Shown: positions 30,956 to 40,923, counted from the first letter of the stretch. The stretch: DNA of 55,692 bases from Sphingomonas sp. (GCA_002707985.1 PAOI01000014.1:17605-73296), one strand, 5' to 3'. Notes: a model not told the origin generated them from the letters alone. Numbers and translations: made by a program.

Positions 30956-31539
30956 GCATCGACCTGACGTATCTGAAGATCCGCGATGTCGATCCGGTGC
31001 CGCTGGATTTCGGGAGCACGATCACCGGGGCGCTGGGCGCGCCGACGCAGCATATCGACCGACTCGGCAATCGATGGACAATGGCGGTGGTGACTCCGCC
31101 GATGAAATATGAGCCGGACGGGCGGCTGACGTCGATCGACATGGACATGGCGTTGCTGGAAGGCGGCGTGTTCTCGGTACGGGTGCCCGGTTTCAAGCCC
31201 GGCACGCCGGGTTCGCCGGTGCTGGCATCGGACGTCACGTCGGGGCGGTCGATCGCGCTTTCGGGGCTGACGCCGAATTATGCGATCAAAAAGGGTGCGC
31301 CGATCTCGATCGTGCATGGCGGGCGGCGCTATTTCGATCGGGTGCGGGCGCAGGTGATCGCGGCGAGCGACGGGACGGCAACGATCAGCATCCGAAACCT
31401 GATCCGCGTGCCGCTGACATCCGGGGATGTGGTGGAAATCGGCGCGCCGAAGATCGAAGGTTCGATCAGCGAATATCGCGCGCCGATCCCGGTGAACGGC
31501 CTGATCAGTTTCAGTTTCCGCATCACGGAAGACGAATAG
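30952..31539 (+). CDS. Distal tail protein candidate
   Basis: A 195-residue, beta-rich protein directly after the tape measure (GTG start in its stop codon). Position matches the Dit/DUF2460 gene of GTA-type and siphoviral tails. Visible segments are DRLGNRWTMAVVTPPMKYEP and GHRYFDR-like GGRRYFDRVRAQVIAASDG. The family is not certain. Confidence 0.65.
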   Translation: MSIDLTYLKIRDVDPVPLDFGSTITGALGAPTQHIDRLGNRWTMAVVTPPMKYEPDGRLTSIDMDMALLEGGVFSVRVPGFKPGTPGSPVLASDVTSGRSIALSGLTPNYAIKKGAPISIVHGGRRYFDRVRAQVIAASDGTATISIRNLIRVPLTSGDVVEIGAPKIEGSISEYRAPIPVNGLISFSFRITEDE

Positions 31540-31541
31540 CC

Positions 31542-32135
31542 ATGACGCCCGCTGTCGAAGCTGCGCTGGAGGCGCCACGGACGCTTGTTGCCGGGCTGCT
31601 GTCGATCGCGCTGTCGGGATATACGATCCGGCTGTGCGACGGCGGGGTGGTGACGTGGGGCAGCGACGTGTTCCGCAGCCGCGACGCGACCTATGGCACG
31701 ATCGGAGAGATCGAGACGATATCGGAAGGCGTCGGCGATAGCGCGCCTGCGCTGGAAATCATGCTGCGCCCGCCGACGATCGCAGCGGCGAATGCGCTGC
31801 TGTCGATCGATCATGCCGGGGGTGCGGTGCGGCTATGGCTGGCGTCGATCGACCGCGATAGCGGGGAAGTGATCCCCGATCCGATCCTGCAATTCGCCGG
31901 CGAGCTGGACGCGCCCGCGCTGGAAGTCGCGGCGGACAATAGTTTCGGGGTGCGGATCCCGGTGGTTTCGGTGTTCGAACGGCTGATGGAGCCGGACGAA
32001 GGCGTGCGGATGTCCGACGGGTTTCATCAGACGATCTTCCCCGGCGAACTGGGCATGGCGAATATGACGGCAACCCCGATCGAGGATATCTGGGGTCCGG
32101 GCGATATCGATACGGCGCCGATCTATGTCGGGTAG
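31542..32135 (+). CDS. Tail hub protein candidate (DUF2163-like position)
   Basis: A 197-residue beta-rich protein (LSGYTIRLCDGGVVTWGSDV; AAANALLSIDHAGGAVRLWL). It lies between the distal tail protein and the peptidase, where DUF2163 hub proteins lie in GTA-like tails. The last 11 bases overlap the next gene. Assignment is mainly positional. Confidence 0.6.
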   Translation: MTPAVEAALEAPRTLVAGLLSIALSGYTIRLCDGGVVTWGSDVFRSRDATYGTIGEIETISEGVGDSAPALEIMLRPPTIAAANALLSIDHAGGAVRLWLASIDRDSGEVIPDPILQFAGELDAPALEVAADNSFGVRIPVVSVFERLMEPDEGVRMSDGFHQTIFPGELGMANMTATPIEDIWGPGDIDTAPIYVG

Positions 32136-32574
32136 CTGGGCGATCGAGGCGCAGCGGCGGGCCGACGCCATCGAAGCGCTGCGCACGCATTTCGCGGGCA
32201 AGCCGTACATGCTGGGGCGGTGTGACTGCGCGCGCGCGGCGGCGTGGTATCTGCGCAAGCTGGGGCACAAAGTGACCGGATTTGCCAAAGCGGGGGCGTA
32301 TCGCAGCGCGCTGACCGCGCAGCGGGCATTGGAGCGCGCGGGTTTCGCGGATCTGGGCGAAGCAGTCGATTCGGTGCCGGGGCTGATGCGGATCGCGCCG
32401 GCATTCGCCAAGCCGGGCGACCTGATGCTGGTACCCGGCGAAGGCATGCCCGCGCTGATCATCTATCTGGACGTCGGGCATGCGCTGGGATTTGCCGGCG
32501 ACACGCCCGAAAAGGGGCTGACCGTGATCGTGCTGACACGCGACCCCGGATATCTGGCGGCGTGGGCGGTATGA
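32125..32574 (+). CDS. Tail-associated NlpC/P60-like peptidase
   Basis: A 149-residue protein with a Cys nucleophile candidate in LGRCDCARAAAWYL (about 32-45) and a His in LDVGHALGFAGD (about 113-124), consistent with a compact papain-like fold (DUF6950-like, from memory). It would open peptidoglycan during DNA injection. Its place between hub and tip proteins is the usual one. Confidence 0.68.
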   Translation: MSGSWAIEAQRRADAIEALRTHFAGKPYMLGRCDCARAAAWYLRKLGHKVTGFAKAGAYRSALTAQRALERAGFADLGEAVDSVPGLMRIAPAFAKPGDLMLVPGEGMPALIIYLDVGHALGFAGDTPEKGLTVIVLTRDPGYLAAWAV

Positions 32575-34148
32575 GCGGGGTATTGCGCACCGTCGGCACG
32601 GCGCTGACCGTTGTCGGGGCAATCGTCACGCCGCTGAATCCGGGATTGGGGAAAGTGTTGACGCTGGCGGGCGGTGTTACTGCCGCGATCGGCAAGGTGA
32701 CGGCGAAGCGCCCGACGAACGAACGTCAGGGCCAGCAACTGAAGTTCAAGATCGAGCCGGGGGCGGGAATCCCGCTGATCATCGGTCGCACGGCGACGGG
32801 CGGGACGTTGATTCACCGCACCACGCACGGCACCGACAATCATTACCAGACCTATATCGTCGGACTGTCGGGTGGCGGTCCGATCCAGGCAATCGAAGCA
32901 TTCACCGCCGATCGGCGACTGGTGCCGTTCAGCGGCACCGCCGCGACCGGATATTATGGCGGATGGATGTGGCAGGAGCGCCAGCTTGGCGCGTGTCCCG
33001 AATCGGACTGGCTGGATCATGGCGTCACATCGCCGCCCTATGGTTCGGTCGGCCCGATCCCGAGCTGGGGTGCATCGTACAAGCTTTCGGGCATGGCGGC
33101 GGCATCGTGGACGATGCTGTACGACACCAAGGCGCGGCGATATCCGAACGGACAGCCGACGCCTGCATGGATCGTTCAGGGCATCAAATGTTACGATCCG
33201 CGGCTCGACAGCACCTATCCGGGCGGGAGCGGATCGTGCCGATGGGCACCGCCAAGCGACCGGGCAGCGCATGAAGCCGCGCGGGCGACATGGGTCTATA
33301 GCGAAACCCCGGCGATCGTGTCGCTGCAATGGAAGCTGGGGATATGGCTGGCCGATGAAAGCGACAGCGAGTCGACCTATGTCCGCACGCACGGGATCGG
33401 GGCGGACATCGACCTGATCGATGTGGCGGCGCATGTCGCCGCGGCGAATGTTCAGGAAGCGAACGGGTGGAAGGTCGGCGGCGAAGTGACGTCGGCGCAA
33501 AACCCGTGGGACGTGCTGAAGCTGATCGACCAGGCGGGCGGGGCGGAGCCGATCGCCAACGGCGCGCTGATGTCGATCCTGCAGAAGGGGCCGCGCATCC
33601 CGCTGGGCACGATCACGCGCGCCGAACTGGGCGAAGGGGCGATCCGCAAGGCGGGATATCGCCGCCGCCGCGAACGGATTAACGGGTTTCGGGCGCGGTA
33701 TCGATCCGAAGATCATAGCTGGGAAATGGTCGATGTCGCACTGGTGCAGTTCAGCGACTTCGTGACCGAGGACGGGCGCGAACGATCGGGCAGCGGCGAT
33801 TATTCGCTGGTCCAGCAGGCGCAGCAGGCCGCCGAGCTGGCCGGATATGAAGTGTGGGACAGCCGCGAGACGACGCACGAAATCCCGCTGAAGCCGCGCG
33901 GGATCGATCGGCGCGTGGGCACGTGCTGGACGATCGATATTCCCGAACTGGAATGGAGCGAGGATGTGATCGTGCGGGCGCGCAGCATCGATCCGGAAAC
34001 GCTGGGCATCACGATCACGGCGATGACGGAAAATGGCGACAAACATGAAGCCGTGCTGGACCCGACGCCGGTGACGCCGCCCGATCCGGATATTCCCGAT
34101 TTTCCGGATGAGCCGCCGTCCTATATCCTCGACGGGAATTTCTTCTGA
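32571..34148 (+). CDS. Tail tip/host-specificity protein J-like
   Basis: A 525-residue protein. The N-terminal hydrophobic segment (TALTVVGAIVTPLNPGLGKV) is followed by FKIEPGAGIPLIIGRTATGG, typical of central tail-tip proteins. Further parts include CYDPRLDSTYPGG (about 205) and WTIDIPELEWSEDVIVRARS (about 455-475). It ends in a Pro/Asp-rich linker. It would form the baseplate hub to which the fibres attach. ATGA overlap with the peptidase gene. Confidence 0.78.
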   Translation: MSGVLRTVGTALTVVGAIVTPLNPGLGKVLTLAGGVTAAIGKVTAKRPTNERQGQQLKFKIEPGAGIPLIIGRTATGGTLIHRTTHGTDNHYQTYIVGLSGGGPIQAIEAFTADRRLVPFSGTAATGYYGGWMWQERQLGACPESDWLDHGVTSPPYGSVGPIPSWGASYKLSGMAAASWTMLYDTKARRYPNGQPTPAWIVQGIKCYDPRLDSTYPGGSGSCRWAPPSDRAAHEAARATWVYSETPAIVSLQWKLGIWLADESDSESTYVRTHGIGADIDLIDVAAHVAAANVQEANGWKVGGEVTSAQNPWDVLKLIDQAGGAEPIANGALMSILQKGPRIPLGTITRAELGEGAIRKAGYRRRRERINGFRARYRSEDHSWEMVDVALVQFSDFVTEDGRERSGSGDYSLVQQAQQAAELAGYEVWDSRETTHEIPLKPRGIDRRVGTCWTIDIPELEWSEDVIVRARSIDPETLGITITAMTENGDKHEAVLDPTPVTPPDPDIPDFPDEPPSYILDGNFF

Positions 34149-35647
34149 TGGCGACGGAAATCGCCTATCGGTTCAAGCTGGCGGGATATTCTGCGGCGGC
34201 ATGGACCGCGGAAAATCCGGTGCTGCTGGAACGCGAAGTCGGGCTCGAACTCGATACGATGCGTCTGAAGATCGGCGACGGCTCCACCGCGTGGAATTCG
34301 CTGGATTACTGGTCGCAGGGGACGACTGCGGCGCAGGTTTCGGTGACGCCGACCGGATATCAGGTGATCACCGCCACCGATGCGCAGACGGCGTTCGACC
34401 AGATCGACCAGGCACTGCTCAATGCGCGATCGACGGGCATCCGTTATGGCGGTGCGCTGAGCGATCTGGGCAGCGGCGTGGTGCGGATCGCGGCGGGGCA
34501 GGGCGGCATCCTGGACAATAGCGATCCGGCGGACCCGCAATATTCCTCGGTCAACTGGGTACAGACCGACATCGACCTGTCGGCCACCGATACGGTGCAT
34601 TATGTGTACGTGAATGCGAGCGGCACGGTGACGTCGACCACCACGCCGCCGTCGCACAGCGAATATCGCACCGCGATCTGGCTGCACCGGGTTTCGATCC
34701 GATCGGGCGCCTATTCGGCCTCAACATCGATCGTACAGCCGTTGCAGCAATATGGCCCGCAGATCTGGGATATCTGGCGCGCGCTGGGGCTGATCAAGCG
34801 GGGGCTGGAGGTTCAGGCCGCGTCGACCGATCTGACGCTGTTGATCGGCGCGGGCGAGATTTATCAGGCAGGCGCGAATTTTTACGACAATCCGCTGGTT
34901 CCGGCGGAAGTCGAATATCCGGCGAAGAACCCGGTGACGTTCCGCCACGTCGACCAGGACGGCGACCAGAGTGCGGACCGTACGACACTGGACGTCGGCA
35001 ATTACGACGCGTCGGGCACGGTGACGGCGATCCCCGGTTCGTCGGCGCGCGCGAGCATATTTCAGGTGATGCAGTTCCCGGGGAGCGGCGGCAATGTCCG
35101 CATCTTTTACGGGCAGGCATGGTACAACAATGTCACCGACGCGCTGGAGGCGCTGTCGACCGGCGCCTATATCGCGACGATCCCGGAAAGCTATTCGGAA
35201 AACGCAATCACGCTGGGGTGGATCATCGCCGAAAAGGGCGCGACCGACCTGTCCGACGGGGTGCAGATATTCGTGCAATCGGGGCGGTTCGGCACGGTTT
35301 CTGGGGCGGTCGCGAATGTGGGGCTGGGCGGGTTTGTCGAGGCGCTGGCGCTGGGCGAGCCGGGGGTTCAGACCAATAGCGGCGATGCTGATTTCTCGAT
35401 CGCCTATCAGGCGGACAAGCGCACCATCCGGCTGACCGGCACGATCACCGCCGATCGCGCGCTGACCCTGAGCACCACCAATGCCCGCGACGGTGGCCGT
35501 TTTCGCATCGTGCGGACCGGCGCGGGCGCATTCGTCTGGAATATCGGATCTGGGCCGCTGAAGGCGATGCCCGCCGCCAGCTGGTGCGACGTTGAATATG
35601 ACGGCGCCGCGGCGGCGTGGTTCCTGGCCGGATACGGCACTCTCTAA
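34148..35647 (+). CDS. Tail fibre protein
   Basis: A 499-residue protein. The N terminus has the phage fibre/hyaluronidase-like motif VLLEREVGLELDTMRLKIGDG then STAWNSLDYW (about 25-55), a common head-to-fibre attachment module. The remainder is beta-rich and Gly/Ser/Thr-rich with a beta-sandwich-like end (GGRFRIVRTGAGAFVWNIGS). A receptor-binding or adaptor fibre is likely. It starts in the stop codon of the tip gene. Confidence 0.75.
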   Translation: MATEIAYRFKLAGYSAAAWTAENPVLLEREVGLELDTMRLKIGDGSTAWNSLDYWSQGTTAAQVSVTPTGYQVITATDAQTAFDQIDQALLNARSTGIRYGGALSDLGSGVVRIAAGQGGILDNSDPADPQYSSVNWVQTDIDLSATDTVHYVYVNASGTVTSTTTPPSHSEYRTAIWLHRVSIRSGAYSASTSIVQPLQQYGPQIWDIWRALGLIKRGLEVQAASTDLTLLIGAGEIYQAGANFYDNPLVPAEVEYPAKNPVTFRHVDQDGDQSADRTTLDVGNYDASGTVTAIPGSSARASIFQVMQFPGSGGNVRIFYGQAWYNNVTDALEALSTGAYIATIPESYSENAITLGWIIAEKGATDLSDGVQIFVQSGRFGTVSGAVANVGLGGFVEALALGEPGVQTNSGDADFSIAYQADKRTIRLTGTITADRALTLSTTNARDGGRFRIVRTGAGAFVWNIGSGPLKAMPAASWCDVEYDGAAAAWFLAGYGTL

Positions 35648-35679
35648 CCCGAAATATCGGCGAAACCGGAGCAACAAAC

Positions 35680-38600
35680 ATGACAGTCACTCCCGGCGTA
35701 CTCCCGATCAGGGGAGTGCGGACGCAGGCGCTTGCGCGCCTGATCAACTTCGTCGGTATCGACCTGACCGGGGCTGCAGCGCGGCTTGTGGTGGTGCAGA
35801 ACTGGGACAATGATCCGGACAGCCCGGAATTCGGCGGGGCGATCACGACGACTGCAAACGGCAACGGATCGGTGGTCACGCTGGGCACCGTGACGACGTC
35901 AGGCGGCGTTCCGACGAGCCCGGTGACGCTGACCATCGGCGAAGACGATATGGCATCGGTGCCGGATGCCGCCGAAGTGGGCAATGACGTCACCTGGAAA
36001 TGGTATCTGGAGCTGACCCCCATCGGCGGCACGCGAGGACGCTATCTGGAGGGAGATTTCATTGTCGGCGGATCGCTGAGCGGCGCTGGCAGCAGCGCTG
36101 TCATCAACGCCACCGTGGCCGATGCGACCGTGGCGGTTACCATTGACGGCGCCACCGCGCTGGCGCCGCTTGTCGCAACGGCTGTGAACGCGGCATCGGT
36201 CGCGGAAGCTGCGGCTACTCTGGCGCAGGGCGAAGGCAATATCTACGCCACGCGCGCTGAAGCCGAAGCGGCGGGACTTTCCGATGGCGAGTGGTTGATG
36301 ATCCTTGCTGACGAGGATCAGGGCGATCTGCGCACGCTGAACCGCGTCGAATCTTCGGCGGTCGTTTATTATGAGACGATCCCGAGCACCAACATGGTGT
36401 GGGCGCCACGCTTCACCGATCTGTCGTCATTCACGTTCGCCGGGGCGATCGATACGATCCAGACCAGCGGACATTCGGTGTCGGGCCTTGGCGGGGCGCG
36501 CTATAATCGCGTGACGGGTTCGACCGCAGGCTTCACCGAGACTGTGTGGCGAACGCAGATCGGCGCGAACTGGTACGAGATAGACCCGCGTGATGTGTCT
36601 CCGGCGAGCTTTGGCGCGCTGCCCACCGATGATGATCATGACGCGATGTTCACGGCCATGATCGCGTGGGCGGCAGAGAAGGAGGCGGTCTATCCGCTCC
36701 GCTGGACGCATCCCGGTTTCGAGCTGCTGATCACCGAACAGATCACGTTCCAGAACCTTTTCTTCGATGTCCCGTTCGTGATCACGGGCGACGCCTATAT
36801 CCGCGCGCTCGACAAGACGACGAACGGCACCCTGATCCTTCAGCGCAATAGCTGGGTGCATTTCGCTGGCTGCGGGCGCATGGTGCTCGACGGTGGCGGC
36901 GCGCAGGGTGTTCTGGGGAACAACGGTTATTCCGGCTCTGGCCTCCCGATCTATGGCGACAATCGCAGCAAGGTATCGGGCGAGCTGCCGAGGGTCGTGA
37001 ATTGTCGCATCGACCCCTTCTATCGCGGCGGCAAGGTCGCGGCACCGCAACAAGGCTATGACGAAATAAAAATCACCATTTGCGGTGAGAATAGCGATGG
37101 CGGCGTCAGTCACGAACCGGATTTCGGCGCCGCGACCAGCTACGTGAAGAATGCTGAATACGACATCACGCTCACCGGCATGAAGTATTTCGCGTTCTGG
37201 GGCCTGTGCGGCAACGGCCCGAATATGGACCCGTCCAAGGAATCCAATGAGGCGGAAATTCGCGCCTACAACTGTGGTGGCGAAGGCCAGGGCCGCACCT
37301 TCACAGCCGGCGACGTGGATACGGTCAACAATACGATCACGGTCCCGGATCACGGTTATTTTACGCGCTCGACCATCCTGATCGACGGGGCCGCGCTTCC
37401 CGGCGGCATTTCGATCGACGAATATTGGGCGGGCCGCGTGGATAAGGACACGCTGATGATTGCGTCGTCTGCAAGCCAGACGGTAAACGTTCCGCACACA
37501 TCGTTCAGCGTCGATTCCTCTGGTCGCGTTTCCAAAGTCGGGCATAATTTCACCACTGGTTTGGAAATCGCATATCTCTGCCCCACCGGATGGACCGAGC
37601 CCGATCCGGATAATCCTGCAAGCCAGCGCGATCTGAGTGTTCCCGACAGCGTGGCACCCACGGGATTGACCCATCTCGACCGCTTCAAATCCGTTCGCCT
37701 GAGCCACAATTTCTTTGCTCTGACCCTGACTAGCGCGACGTTCCGCACTTTTACGGCGGGTGCTGTCAACCTTGGTGCAGACACGATCACGATCCCCAGT
37801 CACGGTTTTTCGACCGGTGACGCGGTTCGTATTTCGATCGGCGCGAACAATACGTCGATCAGTTCGGTCGATCAGTTAATGTTCGCGCTGCAAACCGGCA
37901 CTGCCTATACGCCAGGCACGGCGGTTAATGTCGGTTCGACCGAGGCAAGCGGCAACGACCAATATAAGCCTGACACCGTCTATTATATTCGCGCCATTGA
38001 TGCGAATACGGTGGCGCTTTACCTGTCGGCTTCGAACGCGTCGACGGATACCGATCGCATCGACATCACGCTCGGCGGCAACGCGACCATGGGGCTGGTG
38101 CTGCAGTCGGATATCGTCACCTTTTCCGATCAGGGCTCAGACTATCAGAGCTTCATTCACCCGATCGATCTGACCTCGACCGGCAGCGGCACCATCTATC
38201 TGGGCGGCACCGCGCCGCTTTGCATGGATCGCAGCGGATGGGGCACGATCAAGCTGTCCGGCTATAACGACGCGTCGCGCGGTGCCACCGATTACATTCG
38301 GGGCCGTTTTCAGCATTGCGACATCGATCTGCCTTTCCATGCGGCCCTAGCCGGGCGGCTGTGGGAAAGCCACAACATGGTCACGATCGGCGAGTCGGTT
38401 ACGCCCGGCAGCACCAAATCGATCGGCAACCGCATTAGGGTTCATGTATCGGCGGGCGGCCGCGAAATGGCGCAGGTTACGGGGACCGCGACCAGCGGCT
38501 CCGCCGTCATCGCGATCATCCCGACGGCCGATCTTCAGCGCATGACCGTCGGCGATTTCGTGACCGTTTCGGCGAATTTCCCGTCCACCACAGCGGAATA

Positions 38601-39240
38601 TGAAATCCTCGCCAAGACGCCGACAAGTATCACGCTGGACACCAACGCAACGAGCGGCGGCAGCGTGACGCTCACCCTCGCAACGCGGTGGAACAAGGGG
38701 GTTCTGTCAAAGGCAAATCCGGGCCTGATTGGGGGCAACACGACCAACGGTGTGCAGCCATTTGGTTGCCTGATCGAAGGGCTGGTTTCGGGCTATCCTA
38801 CCAGCGTTCCGCTGCTGTCCGACGCCGCCGCAGGCGTGACGTTCGATCTGATTCGGGTCGAGGACGGGCAGCGCTATTCGGGACGCTCCGCCGACTTCGC
38901 AACGATCGGGACGGATGCAAACAAGTTCTCCGCGACGCGCGGGCTTCAGTTGCATTACAATCCGCTCACGCTCGGGAACCTGTATTTCAACGACAATGGT
39001 TCGACCGAGGCGTTGATCCGTGGCGTAGGGTCGCGCGTGCCGACGTTTGGAGACAGCGGCGGAACCGTCGTCGCATCTGCAACCACCAGCGGGTGGAAGG
39101 CTCAGTCCAGTTCTTACAACGGGCGCCATTTGCAGATCGGCGCCTATCATCTTTGGTACGACGCGACCGGCGATCTGCGCACCAAGAACAGCGCCCCGGC
39201 AAGCGATACCGATGGCACCGTTGTCGGCACGCAAACTTAG
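35680..39240 (+). CDS. Tail spike protein
   Basis: The largest gene: 1186 residues. The N-terminal part (about 1-200, VLPIRGVRTQALARLINFVG) should attach to the tail. A middle part (about 340-600) looks like a right-handed beta-helix (AGCGRMVLDGGGAQGVLGNN; RVVNCRIDPFYRGGK). Then come two similar modules beginning RTFTAGDVDTVNNTITVPDHG (about 540) and RTFTAGAVNLGADTITIPSHG (about 690), and a C-terminal trimerisation-like end. It probably binds or degrades a surface polysaccharide (inference). The start was chosen for GGAG upstream. Confidence 0.8.
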   Translation: MTVTPGVLPIRGVRTQALARLINFVGIDLTGAAARLVVVQNWDNDPDSPEFGGAITTTANGNGSVVTLGTVTTSGGVPTSPVTLTIGEDDMASVPDAAEVGNDVTWKWYLELTPIGGTRGRYLEGDFIVGGSLSGAGSSAVINATVADATVAVTIDGATALAPLVATAVNAASVAEAAATLAQGEGNIYATRAEAEAAGLSDGEWLMILADEDQGDLRTLNRVESSAVVYYETIPSTNMVWAPRFTDLSSFTFAGAIDTIQTSGHSVSGLGGARYNRVTGSTAGFTETVWRTQIGANWYEIDPRDVSPASFGALPTDDDHDAMFTAMIAWAAEKEAVYPLRWTHPGFELLITEQITFQNLFFDVPFVITGDAYIRALDKTTNGTLILQRNSWVHFAGCGRMVLDGGGAQGVLGNNGYSGSGLPIYGDNRSKVSGELPRVVNCRIDPFYRGGKVAAPQQGYDEIKITICGENSDGGVSHEPDFGAATSYVKNAEYDITLTGMKYFAFWGLCGNGPNMDPSKESNEAEIRAYNCGGEGQGRTFTAGDVDTVNNTITVPDHGYFTRSTILIDGAALPGGISIDEYWAGRVDKDTLMIASSASQTVNVPHTSFSVDSSGRVSKVGHNFTTGLEIAYLCPTGWTEPDPDNPASQRDLSVPDSVAPTGLTHLDRFKSVRLSHNFFALTLTSATFRTFTAGAVNLGADTITIPSHGFSTGDAVRISIGANNTSISSVDQLMFALQTGTAYTPGTAVNVGSTEASGNDQYKPDTVYYIRAIDANTVALYLSASNASTDTDRIDITLGGNATMGLVLQSDIVTFSDQGSDYQSFIHPIDLTSTGSGTIYLGGTAPLCMDRSGWGTIKLSGYNDASRGATDYIRGRFQHCDIDLPFHAALAGRLWESHNMVTIGESVTPGSTKSIGNRIRVHVSAGGREMAQVTGTATSGSAVIAIIPTADLQRMTVGDFVTVSANFPSTTAEYEILAKTPTSITLDTNATSGGSVTLTLATRWNKGVLSKANPGLIGGNTTNGVQPFGCLIEGLVSGYPTSVPLLSDAAAGVTFDLIRVEDGQRYSGRSADFATIGTDANKFSATRGLQLHYNPLTLGNLYFNDNGSTEALIRGVGSRVPTFGDSGGTVVASATTSGWKAQSSSYNGRHLQIGAYHLWYDATGDLRTKNSAPASDTDGTVVGTQT

Positions 39241-39249
39241 GAAACGGAC

Positions 39250-39570
39250 ATGGCGATTATCAAGGAAATCAGCGACCGGGGCATCCAGTTCAATTACCAT
39301 CGCATCGGCGCCGTCCAGAGCAATATGAGGGGCGCGCTACAGGTGCAGGTGCTGAGCTGGATCAACGCGGAAGCCGCCGCATCGGGCGCCATGGGCTCCA
39401 GCCTGATGGACGATCAGCCCATCAACCCCGCATTCCTGACGCCGCATCGGATCGATCCCGATCGCGAGGACAGCGCGGTGGAGGTGCCGCCGCTCGCCAC
39501 GCTCTACGACTATCTGATGGCAAGCAGCGCGCCGCTGGCGGGCGGCGTGAGCGACGAGGTGGAAGCATGA
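39250..39570 (+). CDS. Small protein after the tail spike, function unknown
   Basis: A 106-residue protein: IIKEISDRGIQFNYHRIGAV at the start, an Ala-rich middle, and an acidic end. It overlaps the following gene by ATGA. Placement after spike genes suggests a fibre chaperone or accessory protein, but nothing proves it. Confidence 0.6.
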   Translation: MAIIKEISDRGIQFNYHRIGAVQSNMRGALQVQVLSWINAEAAASGAMGSSLMDDQPINPAFLTPHRIDPDREDSAVEVPPLATLYDYLMASSAPLAGGVSDEVEA

Positions 39571-39776
39571 AGATCGCGGACCTGAAGGACGGGCTGAGAA
39601 TCGAAGCCGAAAAAGACACTCAGGCAGGCCCGGCGGGAACGCGCTTTTATGTGCGTGAGGCGCATGGCGAATTTTATGTCGTATCCGAGCTGAACCCGGA
39701 AGATTTGGTGGACCTGTCCCTGTTCTATCAGGGCAAGGAGCTGATCGGATTTGCGGTGGCACCCTCCGTCAGCTGA
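39567..39776 (+). CDS. 69-residue protein, function unknown
   Basis: A small acidic, beta-type protein (MKIADLKDGLRIEAEKD; GTRFYVREAHGEFYVVSELN). It starts at ATGA with the gene before it. No family was recognised. Confidence 0.55.
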   Translation: MKIADLKDGLRIEAEKDTQAGPAGTRFYVREAHGEFYVVSELNPEDLVDLSLFYQGKELIGFAVAPSVS

Positions 39777-39874
39777 AGCCTGTCACCAGCCATGGGGTGT
39801 GATCCGGCACACCATCTGTCGGCGGTCTGCGATATCTACAACGCGATGTTTCATTAACACCGAAGGAGACTGAC

Positions 39875-39988
39875 ATGGCCAGCGTTCCCCCCGAACCAAT
39901 CGAACCCGAACCACAGCGATTGCCCGATACGCCGCCGGATGATGAAAGCGGCGGCAATGGACCACCGCCGCCGCCGCCCGGGGGCTGA
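39875..39988 (+). CDS. 37-residue proline-rich peptide
   Basis: The short frame MASVPPEPIEPEPQRLPDTP...G ends in six prolines and two glycines. It is preceded by AAGGAG at ideal spacing, which makes it a likely real gene. About one third of residues are proline, so it is disordered. Function unknown. Confidence 0.5.
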   Translation: MASVPPEPIEPEPQRLPDTPPDDESGGNGPPPPPPGG

Positions 39989-39991
39989 TCG

Positions 39992-40453
39992 GTGGAGCCT
40001 TTCGTTCTGCTAGCCGGGATCCTGGCGGCATGCGTCGCCGGGATTTCCCTGGGCTTCTGGCGCCGGTCGCTTGCCGCATTCGTCCTCCTGGGAAACTGGG
40101 CCGCAAATACGGCTGTCGTTTCGGTCACCGGCAACGATCATCCCTGGGTGGTGTTCGCGACTATCGATTACGTGTCCGCGCTTGCATTTCTGATGATCGG
40201 GGGGATCGCCGGGCGGCTGGTCGCGGCAACCTACGCCCTGCAGCTGCTGATGCATGCTGCGTATGTGATTTCAGGGGGAGGGCCATGGCCGGACTATGCC
40301 TATTGGTGGGGCCTCTATTACGTGGCCTGGGCCCAGGTCGCGATCGTGTTCGGGTGGATGGGCATTGAACTGGCTCGCCGTGCTTACGCTCGTCGCGGGA
40401 GCATATCAGCTGCTGCACCGAGCCATCACCCGCAACGGCGAGACGAAGCATGA
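39992..40453 (+). CDS. Multi-pass membrane protein
   Basis: A 153-residue protein with about four membrane segments (FVLLAGILAACVAGISLGFW; LAAFVLLGNWAANTAVVSV; YVSALAFLMIGGIAGRLVAA; YYVAWAQVAIVFGWMGIEL). GTG start. It lies at the head of the lysis region and could be a holin-type or accessory membrane protein; no family was recognised. Confidence 0.6.
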   Translation: MEPFVLLAGILAACVAGISLGFWRRSLAAFVLLGNWAANTAVVSVTGNDHPWVVFATIDYVSALAFLMIGGIAGRLVAATYALQLLMHAAYVISGGGPWPDYAYWWGLYYVAWAQVAIVFGWMGIELARRAYARRGSISAAAPSHHPQRRDEA

Positions 40454-40923
40454 GCACAAACCCGATTGAAGTCGCGGTGGCGAACTATACCCCCACCTTT
40501 TACGCCGTCGTCTCGCTGATCGTGATGCAGGCATTCTACCTGGCCGCAACTGTGGTTCGGAAGGGCCCGGAGTGGCTGGACCGGTGGACTGCGCGGCGCA
40601 AGCAGGAGGCCGAGGAAGAGGCCGAGGAGCGCAGGCAGGAAAAGACCGATATCGCCGCTCTGAAAAGCGAGGTGTCGGAATTGAGCAAGCGTCTCGACCG
40701 TATGTCGCACGCGCTTACCTTCCTGATCCCTGCCGCGACGACAACGATCAATGCACTCGAGGCGGTTGAACCGGGCCATGCGGCGATTTCGCAGGGCCGC
40801 GAACTGATCCGCATGGCAGTGGCGGCGCTGGGCGATAATGACCCGCTGAGCCCGGCGCTGGAGAAGCTGGCCAGCTACCCTGGCGTTCCGATGCCGCCGA
40901 AGAGGCATGCCGCCGCAGAATAA
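40450..40923 (+). CDS. Membrane-anchored coiled-coil protein
   Basis: A 157-residue protein. One membrane segment (about 17-37, TFYAVVSLIVMQAFYLAATV) is followed by a strongly charged coiled coil (about 47-90, KQEAEEEAEERRQEKTDIAA). The topology resembles holin-associated or antiholin proteins of some phages. It overlaps the preceding gene by ATGA. Confidence 0.6.
   Translation: MSTNPIEVAVANYTPTFYAVVSLIVMQAFYLAATVVRKGPEWLDRWTARRKQEAEEEAEERRQEKTDIAALKSEVSELSKRLDRMSHALTFLIPAATTTINALEAVEPGHAAISQGRELIRMAVAALGDNDPLSPALEKLASYPGVPMPPKRHAAAE

Noticed and set aside
32463..34046. A 527-residue minus-strand open frame opposite the tail tip gene
   Set aside because: No motifs; Arg/Pro/His-rich antisense shadow of a gene supported by position and sequence.
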